Positions 39,401-56,500 are shown, counted from the first letter of the stretch. The stretch is 64,000 nucleotides of DNA from Gavia stellata (GCF_030936135.1 NC_082637.1:3038001-3102000), one strand, 5' to 3'. The notes: generated by a model not told the origin, from the sequence alone. Made by a program: numbers and translations.

Positions 39401-41999
39401 TTCCAAACAGCTTCTTAGTAGAGTCCTCTCAAAGGCAGGTGGATGTCATTGCTAAACTAAATGCCAGGCTGCTGCAGAGAAAGGAGAGTAAAAATACCAC
39501 AACCATAATTCAAATCCCCACAGAAAGATGATTGAGTTAGAGGAGATTTTTTTTTTTACTGCTATTTGAAAGGGCAGTGTTGAATTTCAGTTCTAGTGAC
39601 CCAGCATTTGGACCACTAATCTACCCTTCGATCCTTAAGCACTGCAGCTACCAAATCAGTGTGTTTGCAATTCTAAAGCAAGGAATGCCCCAATTTATCG
39701 AAGAACTAGCTTCCTACTGTAATGTCACACCTGCCACTGGAAGCTTCCATCTGAACAACTTGGTATTTTATAGGTTTTTTCCTGAGGGATTTGTTAGGGT
39801 GCTAGCACAAGCCTGGTAGTGATCAGTCAAGAGCAAACTCCAGAACCATTACATATAACCACCTTAGCTCCCAAAAGTTCACAGTTAATATATAGCAAAA
39901 GGAGTAGAGCTATACAGTGCTGCAGCTGGACACTACCAGGAGCAGCCCAATACCTCCATACTCATGTACAACATACCAGCTCTGAGTTGGTTTAGGCAGA
40001 TGGGGAGGAATGTTTTCACGGAGGTGCTGTGCTTCATTTTGATCTCTTTCAGCAGACTTCTGGAGATCCTGAAATTAATGTTAGACTTCATTAGAAATCT
40101 GAAACTACTAATGTCAAGCAAATAAAATTAATTTACTATTAGGGTGATGCTAAAATAATTTTTTAACTTAAGATGCGTTCTTTGCTCTTTCCCCATCATC
40201 TTACCTCTTTACCCTCTATTTTCCCAAAAGCAGCTAGCAAAGCTCAGAAAAACAAAGCTAAGAGTGAGAAAACAGAAGCTTGTCTGTCCTTGTCTTCAAA
40301 GCATCAGAGAAATTTGAGTGGGCAAGAAGTAAATTTTTAACAATACACTCTAGCAGCTCTGGGCAGGGGAATGGTAGTGGTGATGAAGAGATACTACAGG
40401 AAACTCATCTCCATTCCCCAAACAACAGTTTGACAAAAGACTTAACACATGAAGGCACTGCAAACACACACTAGAACAATAGATAAATACTCTAATTAAA
40501 TCTTTTTCATAGTATTGCAAAGATGTAAAAATAGAACTGCTCTTTAGATCACAGCATCTATTACGATAAAGACATGCTTTCAATGTATAAACCTTGAAAA
40601 ATAAAATTTTATGTTCAGTATGCCAGAGAGCTGCTTCATAAACCATCATTAAGCCTGTTCTGAGTCCCGCTTTCACTTGTAAGCGGCCTCATGCATCCAA
40701 ACATATCACTTAGGATCTAGAAAAGAACATCTACACACTTATCAAAGATTCCTTTGAATCTTTCAGTATTTTATGAACAAGAAAAACAAAGATTACTTTT
40801 AGCAAATTCTTCAGTTTTTCTTGCTGTTGAACTTCTGTTTCCATTTTATTCAGGAGATCATGCAAGAGAACCATCTCATGTCCTATTTTACAGAGCATAG
40901 ATTTGAGGGATGGTTCTTGACCTGTCAAAGAGAGAACATTAAGCCAAAAAGCCAAAACACCTCCAACACAAAACCAAAATCCCATTTCCCTCCTCTCCAC
41001 AAGCAGTGATTTTTTACAGAATGACAGAATTGCCTGCTAACTCAATGCTCCCCAAGCACCGTATCTTCCCAGAAGCAGCAATATTCACGGGTCAGTCAAC
41101 CTCCTACTGCATACAGCCAACAGAGTTCAAAGCTGCTGCAGGAATAAAGACCCCCCTCCAGCACGATGCTGGAAAGCGCTAAGCTGTACCCACCACCACT
41201 GCAGGTTGCAGGTGGAGGATGCAGGTCTTAAGACACAGCCTGGCTTTCACAACTACTTGGCTGGAGCACCCTATTCTCCTTCACAAACTCCCTCTGTTTA
41301 GGGGAGCTAGAAAGCTACTGCCCTCTTTGGAAACAGTTATAGTTCATCTTCAAACAGGAGGTTAGCCTAGATGATGAGATGAGCCGCCCAACCGACATTT
41401 CAATGATCCTGTGTAATATCTGTTTGTGCCTAGAGAAGGGTAAGAGATGAATCTAAAACATTCAGATCAATTTCACTACCTCAGTTTAAATAAGTTTGCT
41501 ACCCATCGCATGTTTACATCACAGCCAGGCACTCCTGAAATGCCAGGACAAGACACCTGTATAACCCTTCATCTGTGCCTTTGCACATTTTTGCAATTAG
41601 GCTTAACATACTCGCTAAGATATTTTGTCTTCTCCCAACTGGGTCTTTCTCCACCAAGTACATAGAATACAGGCTGCATTAACCACCAGTCTCCAAGCCC
41701 CTCAGAGGAGCACACTTTCACTTAGCTCACGTTCTCTGCTTAGCACCTGGTTCCCTGACAATGCTCCCATTTTGCCATCCTTACTCACTTTTTTTTGTTG
41801 TTCTCTGTATTTTATTTGATTTCCACTTCATGTTACATTCCTTGTCTAATTAGAGCATTCCCATTTCCTGCAAGGAGGTGCAAACCAAAACCCTCTCTTA
41901 ATTTCTTTTACCTATGTTTCTTAATTGAAGAGTCTTTTTAATAGTTGAAATCTTCGTGTTGATGTGAAAGCATAAATCTTCCAGGTCTGAGGATGCCAT
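27311..41999 (-). CDS. SKA1: SKA1, spindle and kinetochore-associated complex subunit 1
   Basis: SKA1 is a subunit of the Ska complex (SKA1-SKA2-SKA3), which binds microtubules at the outer kinetochore, works with Ndc80 and stabilises end-on attachments in mitosis. Six coding exons join in phase to 762 nt, giving 253 residues plus the stop; human SKA1 has 255. Residues 1 to about 90 form the N-terminal coiled-coil assembly region (begins MASSDLEDLCFHINTKIS). Residues about 100-145 are a charged linker. Residues about 148-253 are the winged-helix microtubule-binding domain, recognisable from KYKILHQPLKSMN, NLYHRFLEEETKDTKG, FIVEADIKEFTQLK and the basic C-terminus RHCQRVREVRGSRLVRYVIC. The start is the ATG at 41999 (AACATGG), matching the human N-terminus. 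An out-of-frame ATG lies 16 nt upstream. The untranslated first exon was not placed securely. All exon junctions are GT-AG, and no frameshift or stop is seen. Confidence 0.97.
27460..31759 (-). other. SKA1: SKA1 intron between coding exons 5 and 6
   Basis: This is about 4.3 kb of AT-rich unique sequence with short homopolymer runs. No supportable embedded gene, RNA or young repeat was seen. Confidence 0.8.
31760..31929 (-). CDS. SKA1: SKA1 coding exon 5 (microtubule-binding domain)
   Basis: The acceptor is TTTGTAG|GTATATG and the donor is ACAAAAG|GTATTT. It encodes residues about 148-205, including YMKGRLTYDQIN, KYKILHQPLKSMN and RNLYHRFLEEETKDTKG. This is the most conserved part of the protein. 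Confidence 0.96.
31930..36357 (-). other. SKA1: SKA1 intron between coding exons 4 and 5
   Basis: This is about 4.4 kb of AT-rich sequence. An open frame at 33901-34350 (149 codons, plus strand) is low-complexity and is not supported as a gene. Nothing else was recognised. Confidence 0.8.
36358..36495 (-). CDS. SKA1: SKA1 coding exon 4 (linker)
   Basis: The acceptor is CATTTTACAG|CATCGC and the donor is CCTGC|GTAAGT. It encodes residues about 102-148, the charged linker. Segments VVEPERAKKPTKESRLIKEA and FESVP correspond to human EEPEPVKKPPKEQRSIKEM and FNGVP. Confidence 0.93.
36496..39976 (-). other. SKA1: SKA1 intron between coding exons 3 and 4
   Basis: This is about 3.5 kb of AT-rich unique sequence with no recognised repeat or embedded gene. 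Confidence 0.8.
39977..40068 (-). CDS. SKA1: SKA1 coding exon 3
   Basis: The acceptor is TAATTTCAG|GATCTCC and the donor is AGCTG|GTATGT. It encodes residues 72 to about 102, covering DLQKSAERDQNEAQHLREN and IPPHLPKPTQS, which align with human ENVPSHLPQVTVTQS. Confidence 0.92.
40797..40921 (-). CDS. SKA1: SKA1 coding exon 2
   Basis: The acceptor is TTTGACAG|GTCAAG and the donor is CTAAAA|GTAATC. It encodes residues 30-71, including GQEPSLKSMLCKIGHEM and the heptad-rich LLNKMETEVQQQEKLKNLLK segment of the coiled coil. Confidence 0.93.
40922..41911 (-). other. SKA1: SKA1 intron between coding exons 1 and 2
   Basis: This intron is about 1 kb and contains a small plus-oriented CR1-like relic near 41.36-41.42 kb. 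Otherwise nothing is recognised. Confidence 0.8.
41355..41415 (+). repeat. SKA1: CR1 3'-end relic
   Basis: 'ggttagcctagatgatgaga' followed after about 25 bases by 'caatgatcctgtg' resembles the CR1 terminal region ('ggttggactagatgatct.. aatgattctgtg'). It is diverged and short, and antisense to SKA1. Confidence 0.4.
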
Positions 42000-42016
42000 G
42001 TTCCTCTATTATCATA
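41912..42016 (-). CDS. SKA1: SKA1 first coding exon
   Basis: The acceptor is CCCCCTCAG|T at 42017/42016 and the donor is CATAG|GTAAAAG at 41912/41911. Coding starts at 41999 and supplies residues 1-29 plus one base of Gly30. The 17 bases before the ATG are 5' UTR and carry an upstream ATG. Confidence 0.93.
41938..42015 (-). other. SKA1: uORF overlapping the SKA1 start codon
   Basis: An ATG at 42015-42013 opens a 25-codon frame (begins MIIEEHGILRPGRF) that ends at TAA 41940-41938. It lies in the +1 frame relative to SKA1 and overlaps the first about 60 bases of its coding region. The whole uORF is inside the first coding exon, so it is present in any transcript using that acceptor. Confidence 0.7.
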
Positions 42017-42780
42017 CTGAGGGGGAATAAAAAAGAATGTGGTAATTTAAGAAAGACCTAAGTTGCAAACACTAAGCACACAAGCAGAATTTTAAAGAGG
42101 ACCCTGATGTGTCAAGGAAGGTAAGGGAACCTAAATGGAGTAGTAAATGTGGTAACTACCTCTTATTTTACGGAATTGAAAACAAGAGAGAAAGTACAAA
42201 GTGACTGGCATGAGACAAGACAGAGCAATTTCCCTCAACTCTGGAGATAAATGCAGTGTAATATCAGTACAATGATTCCTCATGAAACTGGATAAGTATT
42301 TATTACATTAAGGTGTTTGCTACTAAAGGAGTTGGAAATTGACTGCAATAAACAAGGAATCTGGTTTATACAAAGAACTGCTATAAGGCTCTCTCAGGGA
42401 GATTGGATCAGACGATCAATATTAAAAAATAAATAAACCACCACCATCTCTTTAAAGACCGGTAATTAAACTAAAGAAAGCGTGCGCTTGCTTGCTACCA
42501 GAGCACGAAGGCACAAAAAGTAGCGTTATATATCGGTTGCTCTTGTGTAAGCACACTTACTAGCTCTAGAATAGAAAATAAGTGACAAAGAAGCGTTGCT
42601 GAACTGCAGCTTCCCCGGTCGCGGTGTAACAAACCTCCACTTGACACTACTGCCCGGCAGTCCTCGAGGTTACCGCGCTCACACGGCTCCCTCTGGTGGG
42701 TACCTCACACCTGAAAACGAAGCTTTTATTTTGCTCTCAGTTCTCAAATACTTGCCGAATTAGTTGTTAGAGATTTGCCG
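42017..42780 (-). other. SKA1: SKA1 5' intron or untranslated exon region
   Basis: The exon upstream of the acceptor at 42017 must end in this stretch or in the CpG island. Minus-strand donor candidates are GAGCTA|GTAAGTG at 42561/42560, TTTTCAG|GTGTGAGG at 42711/42710 and CCAGCG|GTGAGAGC near 42.92 kb. I cannot choose between them. A weak CR1-like phrase lies near 42.38-42.42 kb. Confidence 0.4.
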
Positions 42781-42799
42781 ATTTCCACCCCACCGCAGA

Positions 42800-43150
42800 A
42801 TCAAGAGCGATTCCTTCCCAGCCCCCGGTCAGCCCCCGCCCTCGGGCACTCCCGCTCCGTCTGCCTCACGTCCTGCCCCAAGACGAGTGCGTCCTCCCCC
42901 AGCGCCCCGCTCTCACCGCTGGCCACGGCCGGAGCCCGCCTCGCTCGGGCGGTGAGGAGGAAAGCGGCTCCCCGCGGGAGGACCCCCGCCGGCCCTGGGC
43001 GGCGGCGGCGGCGCCGGTTCAAACCCGCCGCGCTCGGACGGCCGTTGAAGAGCGCAGGCGCCTGCGCAGCGCATGCGCGGGAGGCGTCGGCGGGGCTGCT
43101 GCCGGGGAAGGCGGGAAGTGCTGAGGGGACGGGCCTCCCGCTGCGGGTCT
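42800..43150 (-). promoter_or_regulatory. SKA1: SKA1 CpG-island promoter
   Basis: A compact CpG-rich block lies directly upstream of SKA1. It contains a CDE/CHR-type motif (43018-43032), a 16-bp perfect palindrome GCGCAGGCGCCTGCGC (43052-43067) and an NRF1-like palindrome GCGCATGCGC (43069-43078). The tetraspanin gene ends just to the right, so this island has no other obvious gene to serve. Confidence 0.75.
43018..43032 (-). promoter_or_regulatory. SKA1: CDE/CHR-type cell-cycle element
   Basis: Read on the minus strand the sequence is CGCGG, four bases CGGG, then TTTGAA. This fits the (G/C)GCGG-N4-TTTGAA arrangement of the CDE/CHR tandem element that recruits DREAM and B-MYB complexes to G2/M genes. 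SKA1 is a mitotic gene, so the motif makes biological sense. Binding is inferred. Confidence 0.6.
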
Positions 43151-43194
43151 GTCCCAGAGGGCTCCCTCAGGAACTGGGATTCCACCAACGAAGA

Positions 43195-43246
43195 AAAAAA
43201 AACCACCCACAGCATTTATTAATTGGTTACATAAATTAAGTTTATT
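43195..43246 (-). terminator. TSPAN36: Tetraspanin poly(A) signals
   Basis: Two AATAAA hexamers on the minus strand (43246-43241 and 43220-43215) precede a GT/T-rich downstream element (TGTGGGTGGTTTTTTTTTC). This is the strongest poly(A) architecture after the tetraspanin stop codon and implies a 3' UTR of about 1.55 kb. Cleavage would fall within about 170 bp of the SKA1 CDE/CHR element. Confidence 0.6.
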
Positions 43247-44784
43247 TCGGCATTCAACGGAAGACAAAGCCCTCAATGAAAATTAAGTCACTTTCCTACA
43301 TCGGTATGCTACAGAACATCATCACCCATTGCTTTTTTCTCTGGGGGAGGAGATAAATAAACGGCTTACCCTTACCTCAAACTCATTTTTTCTAATTAGC
43401 TACAGATACAAAGGTTTATCCCTAAGGATAGACTGCTTACGTCGCCAAAGAAAAAAATAAGCAAAAACTCTGTTGCTTTTCCCCAATTCCCTAATAAAGA
43501 ATAGCTCTGAGGTCCCTCCCTCCCTCCCCTCATCACAGCTCTAAAAACAACCAAAAAACCCTGAAGAACTTGAGAAACAGATTAACATACAAATGTGTTA
43601 AGGAAGGAACATTTTTAAAGCAGTGATGCAATCCAAGAAGTGACTGCATTCAGCGGACCTTTAAAGCTAAAGGAAAACTAGCAAACAAGGAGTCGCGTGA
43701 TGCCGCCAGACAATAGGTTATTGAAATTGCTCCGGTACAAGAATGCATCATCTTAACAGTTTTTAGCGGTGAAAAGCGGTCAGACCTTCAGCAGCGCAGG
43801 GACGGCCGCGCTAACCCCTCCGGCAGTCCTGTCTACACAACCACACCAAGCCAAGGTCTCCTCTGAGTCCCATCTTCCAGCCTGTATTCGTCTCACTAAC
43901 TCTCACAACTTCTACATTAAACGGAGAGACATAGTCTGTCTTTTAGACAAACCATAAAAACATTCATAAAAGGAGAAAAAAATTTCAAAAGCCCTGCTTC
44001 ATAAGCAATTTTTAATGTCAAATAATAATAATTTAAAAAAAACCAACCAAGCCAAAGAGAGATATCCCGAGCCCAAAAGCTCCAAACACACGTCCCCTCC
44101 TAACCTGGGACTGTTCACATTTGCTAGCTGCTTCAAAAAACAACTCAAATTTCTGTTCCAGACTTTAACATGGGGTTGTCCTGCACTAACAACCTCTGCA
44201 CTAAACTGAAGTACAACATATGACCATAAGGAGGGGGGAAAAAAAAAATCCAACAAACCAGAAACACCATCAGCTCTAGAGAAAACATATTCTAACTCCC
44301 CATGCTTATGAAGAATATTTGAACTTGGCATTCAAAAGTTTCTTTTGCTGTTTAACCACGCCATGGGAGTCATCTGATGTTTGTGCAGACAACTGAAACC
44401 TCTCCTGTGGCCTCAATCAGTTTAGTGATTAAAAAAATAACATTTCTTCTGCATGTTTTAAGGGTAGAGAAAAGAACTGCAGAAGATTCTTTATGGAGTC
44501 TATTACACCATCTGGTGCTATCTAAAGTCACAAATTCAAATCTACAATAACCTTACAGAAAGCTGTGGTATGCAAGATCAGGGTACATTACTGTAGGGCA
44601 CTGAATATTGAAATTGCCATTTCATGTCACCCCCAAGAAACTTTCCCAAATCAATACACAATATTCTTTCTGTTTCAGGTACATAAAATATTTAGCAAGA
44701 AGGTCATAAGTTGTCCTTTAGCGTTCATCTTTACAAATCTATTTTATCATCAAGAAGCAAAAGAAAAGTGATATTTGCATTTTA
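43200..44784 (-). other. TSPAN36: Probable tetraspanin 3' UTR
   Basis: This is AT-rich noncoding sequence between the tetraspanin stop and the tandem AATAAA signals near 43.2 kb. It has no credible open frame. Alternative earlier polyadenylation is possible because an AATAAA overlaps the stop codon. Confidence 0.5.
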
Positions 44785-50104
<5,320 letters not shown>

Positions 50105-50483
50105 TTATGTATTAAGCATCTGCTTAATACAGTAAATATGGACCTTGTTGTAATTGCATAATTTAAATTTTAACTTCAGAAGTAATGACTACAGTATGCA
50201 AAGATCTGGGGAAAAAAAAATGCTGCATCCAAAACTAGCTATCCATCCCAACTATAACACAGAGAAGACAAAATTCACTTGCCGTGAATTACTCCTCTAC
50301 TAACAAAGCACCACTTTAGCTGAGCTGAAACATGGGAGTCTATCAATGTGCATCAGTCAGTGTCTCTGCAGAAGGCCAAGTTCACACTTCCTACCCACGA
50401 TCACCTACGTCCTACCCAGCACTGCCTTTGGAGGGATCAACTTTTAAGATGATCACCACAGGGGTGGGTTGTTGGTTTGGGGA

Positions 50484-50504
50484 TTTTTTTTTTTTTTTTT
50501 TTTT
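50484..50504. repeat. Poly-T run, 21 bases
   Basis: A homopolymer run with no attached retroelement recognised. Confidence 0.9.
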
Positions 50505-53500
50505 GGAGAAAAACTCATCCTTTCCACTCTCACAAGAGCATTAACCACTAAGACAGGCACAAATGTTCTTGATCTCAGCAAAACACAGTCCTTCCTTTTC
50601 CTGGAGGAAACAGATTTCTGCATCCTTTAAAATAAACTCACCTCCAAAAGGATGTTTTGCCAATTGAGGCCAACATACAGTGCACCAGTGACAGCTGCTC
50701 AACTAGCAGCCCTGCAGACCAAAGGCTTTTATCCAAAGAACTGGGTACAGCCCTGGAAATAACACCAACAGACTTGGCAATGCCTTCTTAATGCCTCACC
50801 AATGGCATAAAACAAAAAAAGCTCTCAAGAGTTACAACAGCTCATCCACCCTCTATAATCCTGCAGCACAAGACAAAGCCTGTAAAAATGAAGCACCGTC
50901 TGTACTCACATTCTGGAAACTTGAAGGAAACCAGTCTGTTTTCAATAGGCTACAGCTGGATTTCATCAAGCAGCTTACGAGCAGTTCATTACTTCCCCTA
51001 GTGCTGTACGTTTTAATTAAATCAAACACTGCTCATACTGGAGCTAGGACTTGCTAATTCCTTTACCTTGTTTGGCTCCTTCCCCTCCAGCCAGGTCTGG
51101 TGCCTGCCCTTCAATTACCTCCAAGTGCAGGGGACATCCTTCATTTCAGACAGCTCTCATCCCACACCACCACCCTTGCATTCCTGGACACTGCCTGTAC
51201 CTCAAAATTACCAGCATCAGATGCATCAAGTGATGAAACCAGGATCAAACTAACCCTTAGAGATATATAGGACTCGTCATGCAAGATCCTGCTGTGTTTG
51301 GGCTCAGGTACAGCAGGTCCTCTACAAATTGAGATACTGGGAAAAGGAACAGGATCACCAATTCTTAAGAGGTTTTTTTTTCTTCTCCACATGCATTGGG
51401 TTTTCAGGCAGTGTTAATAATTAAAGGAGTTCCTAAAACTTCCTTTAACTTTTCATCTCATCAAGGAAAATCTCTTCCCCATTTCCCTGTCTGCAAGCAT
51501 ACAGCAACTAGGTCTTCTTCCTCCCACCCCTTTTTAGGGATGCAGGGAAAGGATGAGACCACTTTAGGTCAATGGGCACCATTGCCTTCTCACTTCACCA
51601 CCGTGAGCAACCTCACTCTTCCTCCTCCAATGCTATGCTCTTGTACTGTAAGCAGGACAGGAAGAGTCCCTGGACTGGTAGCACTGAAAGTGGAGCTGGG
51701 GACCTTGCACCTCCATCCTGCCTTGCCTTCAATTGCACAAGAGCGAGGTGTATGACTCAATAAGCGCAACCCATATTTCTGGCCTGGAGAGCTGGATGCA
51801 TGTGTGACTGTCCAGCTATTCTCTGTTCTGGAACAGCATCATCCGGACAAGGGCAGCCATGGAGAATGAAGCAACGCTCCTGTGCTAACTATCCATCATC
51901 GCGGAGAAAAATGTGATGATGGGATTTGCCCAATGTATCCTTTATTTCTAATATTTTCCAGGACTACCGAGCACAGCTATTGGCCATGTTGGCCCCAAGC
52001 CCAGTGAAAATGATGCAGAATTACTAGGAACTTTTAAGGGGTTTTTCCAGGATCAAAAGACAAGTAGCTCTGCTCCCAGGTTTAAGATAAAGTTTCTAAA
52101 GTGTTTAAGGTAATCTACAATAGAATCAGTTTTTGGGTTGGTTTTTTTTTTTTTTGCCTTTTTTTAAATTTCTCATTAGAAGAAATATCTTAGTGTTCTT
52201 CATCTGGAAGAAAGAACAAGCCACTTATCCATTTGCTGGACTAAAAGGTGTATTTTATTTGAAACAGATGCTAAAAAATGAGCCTAAAAAAGTTACTCGG
52301 ATAGACACAATTCATCCAAGTTAAAACATTTAGAAGAAAAAAAAAACCCCAAAACAGTCGCATCTTCCTGAAAGCATCAGTTTTAGCCAAGTATTTACTT
52401 GTTCATTTTTAGAACAGTAGAGAAACTTGGGAGATTCAGAGACACCCATGAGAAAACCATGCTTCCCACTGCTATCCCTAGAACAACCAGAAGCAAAACC
52501 AACTTATTGCAGCAAAGCCAAAGTGATGGGGCTTTCTGTACCCTTCCTCTAGGCAAGCTCCCTCGGGAAGGCTTTAGAGGTTTGCAGGGCACACAGCAGA
52601 GCAGCTGCCTGCAAAAATATACTCTACATCCAGTTCATAACTTTTTGCTTATTCCTTCATAGTTTTTGTGCAGTGCTAATATCCCAAGTCTAATGAACAC
52701 CACATTGTGAATTCTGAATGAGATCACGGTCACTCAGGACACAAGATTCAAGACAGGATGCAGGAGCTTTTATTAACCACAGAAGTGCGCTGCCTAGCTG
52801 GGCCAGCGCCAGCTCAGGAAGCAGCTCATATAGTTCCTAGAAGGATTCAGAGTTTGGTCCCTGCTCCCATAGAAGCTGTGGAAAACATCCAAGTGACCAC
52901 AGCAAGAACAGCGTGGTGCTCTGGGTTGACTTAAAAACTTCTCCCTACTTTTGCACAGCAAAAAATATTAGATGAATAATGCCACAGTTACTGTCATAGT
53001 CATCCCATCCTGACTGTACCCCCTGGCTGCGTTTGTTACTGTGTTTTGAAGCCTTCCTGGTAAACATGGGTATGGATGGAGAGTAATGGTATTCTGGTTT
53101 CTCAGGTTTTGGGGAAATTTCAGGCAGGTGCACCATGACCCTCCCTGCATGCACCAAGTCATAATCCTCTGCCACGAATACAGACGCAACACGACGATGC
53201 TCTTGGCCCCTATGCTTGTACCCCCAAAAAATCACCTCCTTGGTCTCTCTGCTGCTGCCATCACCACAAACCTAACGCAGAGCTGAGTTATGACTTTAAA
53301 AAATTCCAGGCTAGAGAAAGTAGTCCCAGGTGGTCACCCTAAACCAAAGATGGAGCCGGCCACTAGCAGCACAAAGCCTCCTGCACACGCACTTTTATAC
53401 GAGTCGCCTACATCTGGGCACAGCCACTAATGAGAATGTTTCTCCTGAGGCCGTCAGCCTTTGGTGCAGTTCAGCACCCAGGTTGGGATGTCCCACCACA

Positions 53501-56500
53501 GCTGTCATCAACCGCTGAGTGCCCACAGCCCCAAGAGAAAAGCAGAAGGACCCTGAGAACTTCAGAAAGACTTGTGATGGAGGAAAGCAGTCCCTGGGGA
53601 AACGGAACAGGGGTGACTTTACCACGCAGCACAGGCTGAATAGCCGGGGTACAAAAAGGCATAAACCGTGTTTTTGACAAGTAAATGAGTCATCCACATT
53701 CAGCGGCAATGTCATGTCAAAACACGTGCAAGAAAACAGCCTTGTGATTTAGTTAATGTGTAAAAGTTAACGTGCAAAGTGCAAAGTTAATCGTTTGTCA
53801 TCTTCAGAGAACGTAAAGCTCTGCTCTTTTGTGTAACTCTAGTCCCAGACTTTGCAAGTAGTTATGTACTTCTAAAGACAGTCTAAAGACCATCTGCATC
53901 ATGATTTAATCTTCCTATAGGATGTTTTACACAAAAGAATACCCCAATATTTCCACTGCACCTCTGCAAGCAATTTAGACAACAAATTCTTCATCTCACC
54001 TCTATACTTTATGCCTGGTTTTCTACCCATTTTCAGCATGCTCAAACACACATCACAAAGGAAACATGCACAAGAAATGCTAAAGACGGACCAAATGTAG
54101 GAAACTAAGAAAAACCTTGTTGCTAGTAAAGGGCTACCACAAATTCAAACACACATTGTGAAGCCAATTCACAGAAGTCCTGTAAAACCAGGACTAGCAA
54201 AGCTCCACGACAGTAAGCCAACATCAGAGGGTCCAGTGTTGAGTTCAAGGAGATTCTTACCCAAACTTTATCAATGCAAATACAGACTGGCACTTTCACA
54301 GTAGGCTTTGTTGCAACATTCAGGATTGTCTGGGTTCTGGTCAGAAACGAAACACAGCCAGCAAGAGGTCTATTATGATTTCCGAACTTCTGCTTCCAAG
54401 CAGAAAAAGGAAGCGTAATGAGGTAACAATAAAAGACCCTGGGTAAAGATCTGGCTTAAAAGAAGTTCACATTTTTCCCCACAAACTGAGATACAGCCAT
54501 GACTTCACCCATGGTTTTTAATTCAAAGTGAAGATTTTGAAGCCTGAAAAGCAGGGTCACTCAGGAGTGGAAAGCGTTTCAGGTAACGATCTGTGCCCTG
54601 TTTTATTTTTGCAGATGAGTCTCAGAGTCAAACTTCTAAAGCAAAGATGAAAAACATTTTGGAACATAAATCTGAGCTCTCCCCTTAAGCCTTGCCAGTA
54701 CTTAAGGCAAGTTCAAAATCTGGTGGAGGGATTTTCCCCCCAACATTGCCAAACCTTCAGCCCATTCCTAGATCTAAGATGAAACTCCTCTAGAAGAGAG
54801 GGACAACAAAAAATGTGCTTTTCACTGCTGAAGATAGACCTTAAGTCAAAAGTGTAAACTATGCCTGATTAAACAGGTTTCTGTTGGATCTCAAAAAAAA
54901 AAAAAGAATCTTTCACAAATACAGAGGCCAGTTTAAGCAATTACTTTTGGGGCGGAAGAGATCAAATAATTCCTTCTTCATGATTAGTCAAACACATCTA
55001 AGGTTGCCAGGATTATTCCAAGAAATTCACACAAGAAGTTGTTATGGTTCTCTACAACTTTTTTAGTCTCCTGCTTGGAAGTTTTCTTTCCGAAGAATTC
55101 AGCGCAGAACAGGATCACGCCATGCACAGAGAGGCTTGGCCCAATGTAGCTGGCACAAACACCAGCGCAGGCAGCCAAGGAGTGACGCAAGGCCGATACG
55201 GGAGAACCAGTTCACCTGGTCCGCATGGCTGCATTGCTGCCTGCGCATTGCTGTGGTCCGCCAGCGACGGCAAACAGAACATCCTAACCTTACCCCTTCC
55301 TCCCCAAAGATCCCCCACTGACTCACCAGGGCTCCAGGAAACACTGCTAGTATTTCTTTACAATGCTGGTGATACCCATAAGACAAGCTGAAGATATGAG
55401 GTAAATGGAAATTTTGCAAGAAAGCCCCTTTTCACAACTGAGCGACAAAGCTGCGACCGTCTCTGCTGTCTCACCCACCACAGCTTGCATCATTCAAGAA
55501 CCTAACGCCAGAATGACTTTCTTTTTCATATCCCATGCCCCTGACTGAAAGCAGAGATCTTAAATTGTTTGAATGTGAACAGTAAACTCCTTGTTGGGGT
55601 TGAGTACAGAAAAAAAAAAAGCAAAGCTGTAACAACTGGGTTTTCATAGGCTGATGTTTGGGCAGAGCTACTCGCCAAACTGATTTCACCCACCTCTTCC
55701 ATACTTAGCCCAGCTGGCTGAACCAGGGAGGGAGGTATACAGTGGTGCTGTGCTGCAGGAACGTATATAACAACTTGGAACTCTCTCCAGCCACCTAATG
55801 CACGCACAGCACTGTCAATATTCAGTTTTGCCCATGAAACAGAAGGGGATAGGACTGGATGGCTGTGAGGAGCCCAAGCTGTCTCACTGATGCAGAACAG
55901 GACAGCCACTGGAAAACAGCAGATTTTTTTTTTTTTTTTTTTAAAGTACAGCAAGATTTTTACCTTGTGTCCCACCATCAGAAGGGGAATTTTTTATATG
56001 CTGATGACCACGAGCCCCTGCCCTTCTAGAGAGACTTATGGCCATGCAAATACTTCACTACACCTTATCAGTGTCACAGCCATAGAAGGGGCCCCTTAAA
56101 CTTCCCTCTATACCACTGCTCTGAAAAAAAAAACCCCTAGAATTTGCATCTATCAGTCAGAACAGATACTTTTCCGCCTTCCCTTCTTTGCTTTAATAAG
56201 TTGACCTTACATGATGGCTGGGAACAGACGTTTGTGTTCGTTGGCTCTTATAGGCTTCTTTCCTCCTCCCACCAAACCTAAATACAATACAGTAAAAGAG
56301 CCAAACTACTAGCTGTGAAATTAAAGAGACAGTGTTTGTTCGTTTGAGGCTTTATGGGGTTGTTTGTTTGGTTTTTTTGAAGGTTTCTTCCAGCATCCTC
56401 CAATTTCAGAGTGTTGATTTGATCATCTGGTCTGTTAATGTGAACCAACATAGGGTTTTCTTTTTAAAAGGCTGGTCAGATAAATACGGAGTAACAAATG

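Noticed and set aside
42380-42420. CR1-like phrase near the SKA1 5' end
   Set aside because: The match is short and weak, and not enough to call a repeat.
54259-54330. Possible tetraspanin exon 1 ending ..AAAGTTTGG|GTAAGA
   Set aside because: The frame ends in Trp with a good donor, but it has no ATG start and does not encode a hydrophobic TM1 segment.
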